A stretch of DNA of 64,000 nt from Colwellia sp. (GTDB lineage: Bacteria; Pseudomonadota; Gammaproteobacteria; Enterobacterales; Alteromonadaceae): positions 134,346-198,345 of the forward strand of contig JAHDIK010000005.1 in the NCBI GenBank assembly GCA_020630795.1, in the 5' to 3' direction. The notes under the pieces are model-generated. The model was not told the origin of the DNA. It searched no databases and worked only from the letters and a program-made list of their open reading frames with translations. The translations under genes were made by a program, and so were the position numbers. How positions within the stretch are numbered: the stretch's first letter is position 1; each line of letters starts with the position of its first letter. Shown piece after piece: positions 10,469-18,577 of the stretch.

Positions 10469-10678
10469 ATGAAAAAACATTTGATGTGGATAGTAGCAGT
10501 AGTTTTATTGTCGGCGTGTACAACAAAGGAGTTGTACGAACACACTCAACTTCAAGTTAAAACTCATTGCAATCAAAAGGTTGGTGTTGAAAAAGAGCAG
10601 TGTTTAGAGAATATAAACGAGAAAACTTACGATGAGTATGAAAAAGAACGACAAGAAATTATGAAGAATAAAAACTAA
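10469..10678 (+). CDS. Small lipoprotein of unknown function
   Basis: 69 residues with a short lipoprotein signal (MKKHLMWIVAVVLLSACTT) whose lipobox LSAC predicts lipidation at Cys17. The mature region is hydrophilic, rich in Glu/Lys, with two further cysteines (THCNQK, EQCLEN). A ribosome binding site (GGAGAG) sits about 10 bases before ATG. It runs into the convergent zinc-ribbon gene, ending 12 bases from it. No family was recognised. Confidence 0.65.
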   Translation: MKKHLMWIVAVVLLSACTTKELYEHTQLQVKTHCNQKVGVEKEQCLENINEKTYDEYEKERQEIMKNKN

Positions 10679-10690
10679 CGACACTCGTGG

Positions 10691-10942
10691 TTATTTTACT
10701 TGAACCTTGTTGCCGATCATTTTTAAAGCAGGCACACCTCGAATAATGGCTTCTCTTGCAAAAATGGTATTACATTCAGGGCATACACCTTTTTGTGCAG
10801 TAAAGTCTTGAGTAATACGTTCTTGAAAGCATTTAATTAAACTGCCAGTGCCGCCTTTTTTGTATTTGTACAATTTGGCTTTGCATTTAGCGCAAGAAAT
10901 AGACACCGTTTTTTCAGGCATTTTTTTGTTAGGTTTTGCCAT
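10691..10942 (-). CDS. Small zinc-ribbon protein of unknown function
   Basis: 83 residues with two CxxC pairs (SCAKCKAKLYKYKK and GVCPECNTIFARE) that should bind one zinc ion, giving a zinc-ribbon or rubredoxin-like knuckle. The ends are strongly basic (MAKPNKKMPEK; NKVQVK), which suggests nucleic-acid or ribosome contact, but no function is known to me. It starts 18 bases after recG on the same strand and is probably the last gene of the spoT-ridA-trmH-recG unit. Confidence 0.8.
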   Translation of the reverse strand: MAKPNKKMPEKTVSISCAKCKAKLYKYKKGGTGSLIKCFQERITQDFTAQKGVCPECNTIFAREAIIRGVPALKMIGNKVQVK

Positions 10943-10960
10943 AATGTTAAGTTGAATTTA

Positions 10961-13060
10961 TTACGCGTTTGAGTATTTTTCTTTATTGGCGAGCCATCGA
11001 TTAATGAGTAATTCGGCATTTTTCGGATGCTGTTTCCAAATTAAATATGCATGCTGTTGTACTTCTGGAATGAGGTCAGCATCGCGCACTAAGTCTGCTA
11101 TTTTTAGCTCGGCAAGCCCTGTTTGTCGCGTACCTAATAGCTCGCCTGGGCCGCGTATTTGTAAGTCTTTTTCTGCAATAACAAACCCGTCGTTACTTTC
11201 GCGCAATACGGCTAAGCGTTTTGTTGCTGTTTTAGACAAAGGTGTTTTGTACATTAACACGCAATGCGAAGCCACTGCACCACGACCTACGCGGCCGCGT
11301 AGTTGGTGAAGTTGTGCCAATCCCAAACGCTCTGGATTTTCGATCACCATTAAGCTTGAATTGGGTACATCTACGCCAACTTCTATGACCGTTGTTGCAA
11401 CAAGTAAATGTAGATTACCCGCTTTAAACTCATCCATAACAGCTTGTTTTTCATCAGCTTTCATACGACCGTGTACAAGCCCAATTTTTAACTCAGGTAA
11501 TTGCTCTTGAAGATAAACCGCAGTGTCTTCAGCTGCTTGGCACTGCAATACTTCTGATTCTTCAATTAACGTACACACCCAATAAGCCTGTCGGTTGTCA
11601 TTAATACACCCTTGCCTAATTCGCTCAATAACATCGCCACGGCGGGTGTCGGGTAATGCGATGGTTGTAATAGGCGTTCGACCCGGTGGAAGTTCATCTA
11701 TTACCGATGTGTCTAAATCAGCGTATGCGGTCATCGCTAATGTACGAGGTATCGGCGTTGCAGTCATGATCAATTGATGTGGATACTTGTTTTCAAACGC
11801 GCCTTTTTCTCGCAAAGAAAGTCGTTGATGAACACCAAATTTATGCTGCTCGTCGATCACAATGAGTACAAGTTTGTGGAAGATAACATCTTCTTGAAAC
11901 AAGGCATGTGTACCAACAACAAGCTGCATGTTGCCGTTTGCAATGTTTTCAAGTGCAACTCTTCTCGCTTTTGCCTTTGTTTTACCTGCTAACCAACCGA
12001 CCGATATACCTAATGGTTCAAACCATTTTTCAAAGTTTATAGCATGTTGTTCGGCCAGAATTTCAGTAGGAGCCATAAGAGCGACTTGAAAACCATTACC
12101 GATGGCCGTTAAGGCTGCTAATGCGGCCACAAGTGTTTTACCTGAACCTACATCGCCTTGTACTAAGCGCATCATGGGCGTGTTAGCAGCAAGGTCTTTT
12201 CTAATTTCTTCTACAACGCGTGCTTGGGCGTTGGTAGGTGAAAAAGGTAGGTTATTTAAAAATTGCTCATTGAGTTTTTTATCTATTGATAACGCAAAAG
12301 CATCTTCTTTATCTACCGATTGCCTAAGCTTAAGCATGCTCAGGTTGTGTGCTACGAGCTCTTCTTTGATGAGACGAAGTTGAGCAGGGTGTTTACCTTC
12401 TTCTATTTGGCTAATAACGGTATCTGGTGGTGGTCTATGTAATGTCGTAAGCGCTTGAGATAACGTGTATGAAGAAGAGATAAATTCCGAAGGAAGGAGC
12501 TCTTCAACTTGACCCCTCTCTAACCTTATCAAGGCTTGTTCGGTTAAATTTCTTAAAGAAATTTGTCGTAAACCATCAGTTGTTGGGTATACCGGTGTTA
12601 GTGTTTCTTCTACAGGCGTGAGAGGCTGGTCGTTATCTAATGGCTTGTATTCTGGGTGAACCATTTCAAAACCACGTACTCCACGATTAATTTCGCCATA
12701 ACAACGTATGCTGGTACCAACGCTTAGGTTGTTTTTTTGGCTGGCAGAAAAGTGGAAAAAGCGCAGGTTTATTGTGCCTGTACCATCGTTTAAGGTAACC
12801 AACAACATGCGGCGTTTGCCTTGTATTATTTGGTTACCTGTAATTTCGCCAATAATGTTGGTATGCGTACCAGCCATTAAATCATGAATGGTAGTAATGC
12901 GTGTGCGATCTTCGTAACGAAGTGGAAGGTGAAATAACAGGTCTTGTAAGGAGTTTAGGCCTATTTTTTCAAGTTTTGCAGCCATACCCGGCCCGACACC
13001 TTTTAATACGGTTACTGGAGTATGAGCTAAATTATTAATACCAACGCGTTGCTGGCTCAT
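10961..13060 (-). CDS. recG: ATP-dependent DNA helicase RecG
   Basis: A 699-residue branch-migration helicase that reverses stalled forks and processes R-loops and Holliday junctions. The N-terminal wedge/OB domain (about 1-230, with GVGPGMAAKLEKIGL) is followed by the SF2 core: Walker A VQGDVGSGKTLVA, DEQH box VIDEQHKFGVHQR, motif III MTATPIPRTLAM, and helicase C motifs VHGRMKADEKQAVM, VATTVIEVGVDVPN and QLRGRVGRG. Length and motifs match E. coli RecG (693). It starts 31 bases after trmH, so it is likely cotranscribed. Confidence 0.97.
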   Translation of the reverse strand: MSQQRVGINNLAHTPVTVLKGVGPGMAAKLEKIGLNSLQDLLFHLPLRYEDRTRITTIHDLMAGTHTNIIGEITGNQIIQGKRRMLLVTLNDGTGTINLRFFHFSASQKNNLSVGTSIRCYGEINRGVRGFEMVHPEYKPLDNDQPLTPVEETLTPVYPTTDGLRQISLRNLTEQALIRLERGQVEELLPSEFISSSYTLSQALTTLHRPPPDTVISQIEEGKHPAQLRLIKEELVAHNLSMLKLRQSVDKEDAFALSIDKKLNEQFLNNLPFSPTNAQARVVEEIRKDLAANTPMMRLVQGDVGSGKTLVAALAALTAIGNGFQVALMAPTEILAEQHAINFEKWFEPLGISVGWLAGKTKAKARRVALENIANGNMQLVVGTHALFQEDVIFHKLVLIVIDEQHKFGVHQRLSLREKGAFENKYPHQLIMTATPIPRTLAMTAYADLDTSVIDELPPGRTPITTIALPDTRRGDVIERIRQGCINDNRQAYWVCTLIEESEVLQCQAAEDTAVYLQEQLPELKIGLVHGRMKADEKQAVMDEFKAGNLHLLVATTVIEVGVDVPNSSLMVIENPERLGLAQLHQLRGRVGRGAVASHCVLMYKTPLSKTATKRLAVLRESNDGFVIAEKDLQIRGPGELLGTRQTGLAELKIADLVRDADLIPEVQQHAYLIWKQHPKNAELLINRWLANKEKYSNA

Positions 13061-13091
13061 AATTTAGCACTCAATAGCTGTTTTTTTGACA

Positions 13092-13799
13092 TTAGTCGTC
13101 TATTTTTTGCCATGCGTCTTGTGTCATTTGCATTTTTTGCCACCAGTCGTCAGACGCAACAATTTGCCCCTCTTCATCTATTTTAGGGTATGGCAAACCT
13201 TTACGTTTACAAGCTTCAGCAAAAATAGGGTGACCACCTTCAAACAGTACACGCTGGCGTCGTTCTTCTGGTAATCTAGGTTTGTCGTATAAACCCGCAA
13301 GCTGACGTTGGCGCTGAGCTTCGTATAACACAACGGCGTTAGCAACAGACACGTTAAGTGATTGAACCATACCTACCATTGGAATGATAATGTCTTGATC
13401 AGCAAGATCTAATGCTTCTTGAGAGGCACCAAACTTTTCTTGGCCCAATATAATAGCTGTAGGCTTAGTGTAATCAATTTCACGATAGTCTACAGCGGTG
13501 TCTGAAAGGTTAGTAACAAGCACTTGCATGTTTTGTTTTTTGAGCGCAGCGATAGCCTCTTTTGTACTGGTATGATTATGAACGTCAATCCAATTTTGGC
13601 TACCAGCAGCACTGCCACCAGAAACACGCATTTGTTCGTTTTTCCAAACCGCATGTACGTCACTTACGCCTATGGCGTCAGCAGTTCTTACAACAGCGGC
13701 TAAGTTATGGGTTTTGTGCACGCCTTCCATACATACGGTTAAGTCAGGTTGGCGCTTGTCTAACAAGGCTAAAATGCGCTGATGTCTTTCTGGTGTCAT
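13092..13799 (-). CDS. trmH: tRNA (guanosine(18)-2'-O)-methyltransferase TrmH
   Basis: A 235-residue SPOUT-family methyltransferase that modifies G18 in the D-loop of tRNA. Characteristic stretches are MTPERHQRILALLDKRQPDLTV, HKTHNLAAVVRTADAIGV (motif 1 with the Asn and Arg), ILGQEKFGASQEALDLAD (motif 2) and IPMVGMVQSLNVSVANAVVLYEA (motif 3, knot). The C-terminal extension is the one that distinguishes TrmH from rRNA 2'-O-methyltransferases. It lies between ridA and recG, as in many gammaproteobacteria. Confidence 0.96.
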   Translation of the reverse strand: MTPERHQRILALLDKRQPDLTVCMEGVHKTHNLAAVVRTADAIGVSDVHAVWKNEQMRVSGGSAAGSQNWIDVHNHTSTKEAIAALKKQNMQVLVTNLSDTAVDYREIDYTKPTAIILGQEKFGASQEALDLADQDIIIPMVGMVQSLNVSVANAVVLYEAQRQRQLAGLYDKPRLPEERRQRVLFEGGHPIFAEACKRKGLPYPKIDEEGQIVASDDWWQKMQMTQDAWQKIDD

Positions 13800-13847
13800 G
13801 TTACTTTTTGCTCAAATAAAGTGAATAGTTACAGTGTATCGTTGAAA

Positions 13848-14237
13848 TTAACGAGTGCTTGGTAATTCCATTACGCCGTCGATTTCAATTTCAACATCTT
13901 TAGGTAATCGAGCTACTTGAACCGCTGCGCGAGCAGGGTAAGGAGCGTCGAAGTATTCACTCATTACTTCGTTAACTACTGCAAAGTTTTCTAAATCTTG
14001 TAAAAAAATGTTCACCTTTACCATGTCGTTTAATGTGCCACCAGCAGCTTCACATACCGCTACTAAGTTTTTGAAAACTTGGTGAGCTTGCTCAGCAAAA
14101 CCGCCTTCTATTACGGTCATTGTTTCTGCCACTAATGGAATTTGGCCCGATAGGTAAACGGTGTTGTTTACTTTTACTGCTTGGCTATATGTACCAATTG
14201 CGCTTGGCGCAGCGTCTGTAGAGATAATTGTTTTCAT
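13848..14237 (-). CDS. ridA: RidA family reactive enamine/imine deaminase
   Basis: A 129-residue YjgF/YER057c/UK114-family protein. RidA hydrolyses reactive 2-aminoacrylate and other enamines released by PLP enzymes. The characteristic N-terminus (AAPSAIGTYSQAVKVNNTVYLSGQIPL), the middle QVFKNLVAVCEAAGGTLNDMVKVNIFL and the C-terminal PARAAVQVARLPKDVEIEIDGV with the substrate-binding Arg in PARAAVQV are all present. The start follows spoT by 25 bases. The location between spoT and trmH is common in this group. Confidence 0.93.
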   Translation of the reverse strand: MKTIISTDAAPSAIGTYSQAVKVNNTVYLSGQIPLVAETMTVIEGGFAEQAHQVFKNLVAVCEAAGGTLNDMVKVNIFLQDLENFAVVNEVMSEYFDAPYPARAAVQVARLPKDVEIEIDGVMELPSTR

Positions 14238-14262
14238 AATGTCATACTCTTAAAAATTGAAT

Positions 14263-16374
14263 TTATTTGTTACGAAGCACTTTTTGTACATCAACCATCA
14301 CTTTTATTTTACGGATGATGTCTGCTAAGTGAATACGATCTCGACAAGTAATCTCCATGTCTATTGCATATAGACCGGAATCTTTCTCGCCTGAGTTCAA
14401 AGAATGTACGTTAGAGTCGCAGCGGGCTACAACGTTCGTTAGTGCTGCTAGTGCACCTTGATGGTTAAGAATTTCGATACGGAGTTTTGCAATAAAGTCG
14501 CGATCAATTTCTGTGTCCCATTTTACTGGGAATAAACTACCTTGCTCGTGCCCTTTAATGTTTCGGCAACCTTGCTGATGAACCATTAAGCCTTTACCTG
14601 GGCTTAGGTAAGCTAAAATAGAATCACCTGGGATTGGTCTACAACATTTACCGTAGCTTACCATCATGCCTTCTGTGCCTTTTATTGGCATTTTAGCTTT
14701 GGAATTTCCATTAGACGGTTCGTTGCTTTCATCAGTAAACTCATCGGTTAAACGACGTGCGATACCGATACTTAATGCATTACCTAAACCAATGCTGATG
14801 AGTAGTTCGTTTAACGTTTTATGACCGCTTTCGGTAACAACTTGTTCGATTTTTTCTTCAGCAATGTCTTTTAATTCAGTTTTGCCTAATGCGTGACTTA
14901 ATAAGCGTAAGCCAAGTGCTTCAGATTCTGTTTGTTCTTGCGTGCGTAAATAAGTACGAATTTGTAAACGCGCTTTCGCGGTAACGACAAAGTTTAGCCA
15001 TGTAGCATTTGGCCTAGCGGCTACTGAAGTAACTACCTCAATTGTTTGACCAGAATCGATAGGTTGGCTTAATGGATAAGGCTTTCGGTCAACCTTTACA
15101 CCAACACATGAGTTACCAACGTCGGTATGAACAGCGTATGCAAAATCGACGGCGGTTGCGCCAACGGGTAATTCGATAATGCGGCCATCTGGAGTGAATA
15201 CGTATATTTCTTCTGGAAATAGATCAGATTTTACGTTTTCAATAAATTCGAATGAACTACCTGCGCTTTGTTGTAGTTCCAATAAGCTTTGCATCCAGCG
15301 ACGAGCTTTCATTTGAGCAGTAGTGCCGGTATCGTCACCAGCTTGTTTGTACAACCAGTGTGCTGCAACACCTTTGTCAGCCATTTGGTCCATATCGCGT
15401 GTACGAATTTGAATTTCAACAGGTATACCGTGAGGACCAATTAACGACGTATGAAGTGACTGATAACCATTGGTTTTAGGTATGGCGATGTAATCTTTAA
15501 AACGCGACTCGATTGGTTTAAACAAGTTATGAACAGCACCTAGGGCGCGGTAACAATCGTCTATTTTGTCGTTAACAATGACTCTAAAGGCGTAAATGTC
15601 CATCACTTCGTTGAACATGAGCTCTTTGTTTTGCATTTTACGGTAGATTGAATAAAGGTGTTTTTCACGGCCTGTTACTTCGGCGGTAATATCGCTTTCA
15701 CTCAAACGTGCTGCAATTTCTTCTAAAATATTATTGATAATTTCTTTACGGTTACCACGAGCTTGCTTAACAGCAGACTTTAGTGCTCTTGAACGCATAG
15801 GGTAAAGTGCTTCAAAACCTAGTGTTTCAAGCTCATTTTTAATGTCGTGAATACCTAAGCGATTTGCGATTGGCGCGTATATTTCTAGCGTTTCTCGGGC
15901 TATTCTTCTGCGTTTGTCTGGTCTTAATGATTCGAGAGTACGCATGTTATGAGTACGGTCGGCCAGTTTTATTAGAATTACGCGAATATCTTGCACCATT
16001 GCAAGAATCATTTTGCGGAAGTTCTCCGCTTGCATTTGTTCTTTGTTTTCAAACTTCAGCTTGTCGAGTTTACTTACACCTTCAACAAGTTCTGCAACCG
16101 TATTACCAAATAAGTTTGCCAGTTCTTCTTTGGTGGTTTCGGTATCTTCAATCACGTCGTGGAGTAATGCGGCCATGAGTGTTTCGTGATCTAAGTGCAT
16201 TTTTGCTAAGTTAATAGCAACCGCTACCGGATGGGTAATGTATGGTTCACCACTTGAACGCATTTGTCCTTCATGCGCTTCTCGAGCAACAATGTAGGCT
16301 TCTTTTAACAAGTCAATTTGTACTTTAGATAAGTAACTTGAAACAAGATCTTTTAAAGGTTCAAAAAGGTACAC
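14263..16374 (-). CDS. spoT: Bifunctional (p)ppGpp synthetase/hydrolase SpoT
   Basis: 703 residues, one more than E. coli SpoT. It has an HD hydrolase domain (about 20-180, HPVAVAINLAKMHLDHETLMAALLHDVIEDT with the His-Asp pair), a synthetase domain (about 210-350, TGREKHLYSIYRKMQNK, DIYAFRVIVND), a TGS domain (IYVFTPDGRIIELPVGATAVDFAYAVHTDVG), a helical/zinc-finger region (MVSYGKCCRPIPGDSILAYLSPGKGLMVHQQGC) and a C-terminal ACT domain. The hydrolase motifs are intact. First gene of the minus-strand run spoT-ridA-trmH-recG. Unlike the usual rpoZ-spoT arrangement, a terminator stands between it and rpoZ. Confidence 0.97.
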   Translation of the reverse strand: MYLFEPLKDLVSSYLSKVQIDLLKEAYIVAREAHEGQMRSSGEPYITHPVAVAINLAKMHLDHETLMAALLHDVIEDTETTKEELANLFGNTVAELVEGVSKLDKLKFENKEQMQAENFRKMILAMVQDIRVILIKLADRTHNMRTLESLRPDKRRRIARETLEIYAPIANRLGIHDIKNELETLGFEALYPMRSRALKSAVKQARGNRKEIINNILEEIAARLSESDITAEVTGREKHLYSIYRKMQNKELMFNEVMDIYAFRVIVNDKIDDCYRALGAVHNLFKPIESRFKDYIAIPKTNGYQSLHTSLIGPHGIPVEIQIRTRDMDQMADKGVAAHWLYKQAGDDTGTTAQMKARRWMQSLLELQQSAGSSFEFIENVKSDLFPEEIYVFTPDGRIIELPVGATAVDFAYAVHTDVGNSCVGVKVDRKPYPLSQPIDSGQTIEVVTSVAARPNATWLNFVVTAKARLQIRTYLRTQEQTESEALGLRLLSHALGKTELKDIAEEKIEQVVTESGHKTLNELLISIGLGNALSIGIARRLTDEFTDESNEPSNGNSKAKMPIKGTEGMMVSYGKCCRPIPGDSILAYLSPGKGLMVHQQGCRNIKGHEQGSLFPVKWDTEIDRDFIAKLRIEILNHQGALAALTNVVARCDSNVHSLNSGEKDSGLYAIDMEITCRDRIHLADIIRKIKVMVDVQKVLRNK

Positions 16375-16543
16375 TCAATACTTCCTAGAATTTATGTTTA
16401 CGGTAGATTCAATTTGTTGCGAAAAACGGAAATGGCTTAACCAGAGGCATTATATTAAAGGCGATAACCGTTAAAATAAGAATACGTTGATTCATGAAGA
16501 AAGCCAACGTTTTGCTTGCTCTATTATTGAAAAAATTGCATTA

Positions 16544-16584
16544 AAAAACGCGTAATCATTGCCAACAATTTATTACGCGTTTTT
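16544..16584 (-). terminator. Rho-independent terminator after rpoZ
   Basis: Thirteen-base-pair perfect stem AAAAACGCGTAAT / ATTACGCGTTTTT (16544-16556 and 16572-16584) with a 15-base loop, ending in T-rich sequence on the minus strand. It lies 27 bases past the rpoZ stop and 170 bases before spoT, so spoT must have its own promoter in 16375-16543 or rely on read-through. Confidence 0.85.
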
Positions 16585-16610
16585 ATGCTGTACTTTCAAT
16601 AACTGAAAGA

Positions 16611-16889
16611 CTATTCGGTGTTACCACCAACAATAGCAGCAACAGCAGCTAGTTCTGCAGATTCTTGTTGTACTTGCTCGTGGTGATCTGAATTGTCCAT
16701 TACTTCAGTAGTAATAAGGCCTTCTTCAATTTCACGTAAAGCGAGTACTGTTGGTTTGTCATTTTCTTCTTCAACCAAAGGTTCTTTTCCGCCCGTTGCA
16801 ATTTGACGAGCACGACGAGATGCAATTAACACCAAGTCAAAACGATTACCGACGATATTTACGGCATCTTCAACAGTTACGCGAGCCAT
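16611..16889 (-). CDS. rpoZ: RNA polymerase omega subunit
   Basis: 92 residues beginning [39 protein letters not shown], which is the diagnostic omega sequence; omega aids RNA polymerase assembly and ppGpp binding. The start is the ATG of MARVTVED, with GGAG upstream; the frame continues upstream to 16958 with non-family sequence. The C-terminal region is Glu-rich and variable as usual. It lies 184 bases downstream of gmk on the same strand and is followed by a strong terminator. Confidence 0.96.
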   Translation of the reverse strand: MARVTVEDAVNIVGNRFDLVLIASRRARQIATGGKEPLVEEENDKPTVLALREIEEGLITTEVMDNSDHHEQVQQESAELAAVAAIVGGNTE

Positions 16890-17073
16890 TTGGTCACTCC
16901 AACAATTAATAATAAAATTTAAAAAATAGTGGTGTAGTTTACTTGATCCATACAGCACTAAGCAAGGGAGCAGCTTATATTTACGTCAAAATAGATTAAA
17001 TCAGTGCACTTTTTGTGTTTTGTTTATATTTTGTTTGGTGGTGCGCTCAGTTTTGTCGATAAGCTTTAATGAT

Positions 17074-17697
17074 TTACGCTAATAAATCTGCAAATAATTG
17101 TTCTTGTGCAATAACTTGCTGACTACGCTTAAGTCGTTGGTTGTTGACGATGGTTGTTAGATCAAGCAATGCTTGGTCGAAATCATCATTAACAATAATG
17201 TAATCAAACTCTTGATAATGTGAACATTCAGATTGAGCTTGCTCCATACGTGACTGAATAATTTCTTCGCTATCTTGCCCTCGGCTTCGTAAACGGTTTT
17301 CTAATTCAGCGCGAGAAGGAGGACAAATAAAAATGGTAGTAACGCTTGGTTTTTTCATGCGTACTTGCTGAGCGCCTTGCCAGTCAATATCAAGAAAAAC
17401 ATCAATGCCTTGCGCTAGTTGCTCGTCTATCGCAACTTCAGATGTACCATAATAGTTTCCGAATACTTCTGCGTGTTCATAAAATGAATTTTGTGTAATT
17501 TCTTCTTCGAATGTTTCTTTTGAAACAAAATGATAGTGCTGTCCGTTTACTTCGCCAGGACGTGGGTCACGTGTGGTATGAGAAACAGACACTTGCATAG
17601 GGCGTGCAGACGCTTGTTTTAACAATGCGCCGATAAGGCTTGATTTGCCTGCGCCACTTGGTGCTGAAAGAATGAATAAATTGCCTGGAGTTGTCAC
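17074..17697 (-). CDS. gmk: Guanylate kinase
   Basis: 207 residues, the length of E. coli Gmk, phosphorylating GMP to GDP. The P-loop is [12 protein letters not shown] (about 10-21), the GMP-binding region [21 protein letters not shown], and [13 protein letters not shown] and SRMEQAQSE follow as in the family. The start is GTG at 17697 preceded by AAGGTGAT; the overlapping ATG is out of frame. Gmk, rpoZ and spoT are adjacent in many gammaproteobacteria. Confidence 0.97.
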   Translation of the reverse strand: MTTPGNLFILSAPSGAGKSSLIGALLKQASARPMQVSVSHTTRDPRPGEVNGQHYHFVSKETFEEEITQNSFYEHAEVFGNYYGTSEVAIDEQLAQGIDVFLDIDWQGAQQVRMKKPSVTTIFICPPSRAELENRLRSRGQDSEEIIQSRMEQAQSECSHYQEFDYIIVNDDFDQALLDLTTIVNNQRLKRSQQVIAQEQLFADLLA

Positions 17698-18001
17698 ATA
17701 TCACCTTATGTATTTATGTTGCTATGAAAAGTTAACATTACTGATTTTTCTCGTTTCAGTATAGTGGATATTATACCCAAGACATCGTCATTCCTGTATA
17801 AAAAAATGCAGCGGATTGACAACTTATCATCATACTCAAGAATGTGTGATACAAATTAATTACCTTACGTTTACTTTTTATTAACATTAGTGAAACTATA
17901 TATAAATCATAGCTTTGCAATTGTAAGATGCATTGTATAATCTTGTTGAAAATGTTCGGCTTAACTCAACTAATTAAATTTCTTCATATAAAGGAACAAG
18001 T
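17698..18001. other. 304-base divergent intergenic region (gmk / GMC operon)
   Basis: AT-rich spacer between gmk (minus) and the operon beginning at 18002 (plus). It holds the candidate promoter listed at 17914. No ORF, RNA or repeat was recognised. A CTG-N12-CAG element at 17794-17811 has the wrong spacing for LexA. Confidence 0.6.
17914..17941 (+). promoter_or_regulatory. Candidate sigma-70 promoter of the 18002 operon
   Basis: A perfect -10 hexamer TATAAT (17936-17941) with a moderate -35 TTTGCA (17914-17919) at 16-base spacing. The implied start point is near 17948, giving a leader of about 54 bases before the GTG at 18002. Confidence 0.45.
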
Positions 18002-18577
18002 GTGGGACATAAAAATATTGGATCAGTGGGCCCAGTTTGTCAGATTTTTGTGGGACAAGAACAAATATCTTGCGAGCCATCTACGTTAACCCCAGAACAA
18101 ATAGATAAGTTATGGGTGATTTTTGAACACATTGGTGAGAATTGGAAAGACGTTCACAGCCAATCCAAAAACCTGAAAAGCTCATGGCTTGAAATGATTC
18201 ATGTTAAAACGCAAAATCATCCAAGTTATTACGCTGAATACATCAATGCTATTCATGTAGTAGACGAACTTATTGATGTATATGGTGAATCTGACGCATT
18301 TAAACAACTATTTTTTGAATACAAAATCCCCTCGCTGTCGTCTCAAGACAGAACTCCAGATCTATCAACGCTTTTATCTCATTGTAAATTTTATGTGGTA
18401 GATGAATTTATTCGTATGCAGGTGCTTGCTGGCGGCTTTAAGCATTTTGGCAATAAAGATGAAACGAATGGTAAACCTATCGTCAAAGGGATTAACTACA
18501 AAGGCTATATTAGAGGCAGCAGATATAGCAACCATCCATTAGCTCGAACTTATATACCAACCGACGAGGGTAAGTAA
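18002..18577 (+). CDS. Small-subunit-like protein of the GMC dehydrogenase operon
   Basis: 191 residues, start GTG at 18002 with AAAGGAAC 4-11 bases upstream. I do not recognise a named family with certainty. The helix-rich layout and the end (YVVDEFIRMQVLAGGFK, then ARTYIPTDEGK) recall small (gamma) subunits of FAD-dependent gluconate/fructose/glucose dehydrogenases, which precede the flavoprotein gene just as here. Those subunits normally carry a Tat signal, and none is visible: the N-terminus MGHKNIGSVGPVCQIF has no twin arginine or hydrophobic stretch. The next gene starts immediately after the stop codon, so the two are cotranslated. A role as chaperone or partner of the flavoprotein is inference. 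Confidence 0.6.
   Translation: MGHKNIGSVGPVCQIFVGQEQISCEPSTLTPEQIDKLWVIFEHIGENWKDVHSQSKNLKSSWLEMIHVKTQNHPSYYAEYINAIHVVDELIDVYGESDAFKQLFFEYKIPSLSSQDRTPDLSTLLSHCKFYVVDEFIRMQVLAGGFKHFGNKDETNGKPIVKGINYKGYIRGSRYSNHPLARTYIPTDEGK

Noticed and set aside
17794-17811. LexA-like CTG...CAG element upstream of the GMC operon
   Set aside because: The spacing between CTG and CAG is 12 bases, whereas LexA boxes have 10, and no SOS gene follows.
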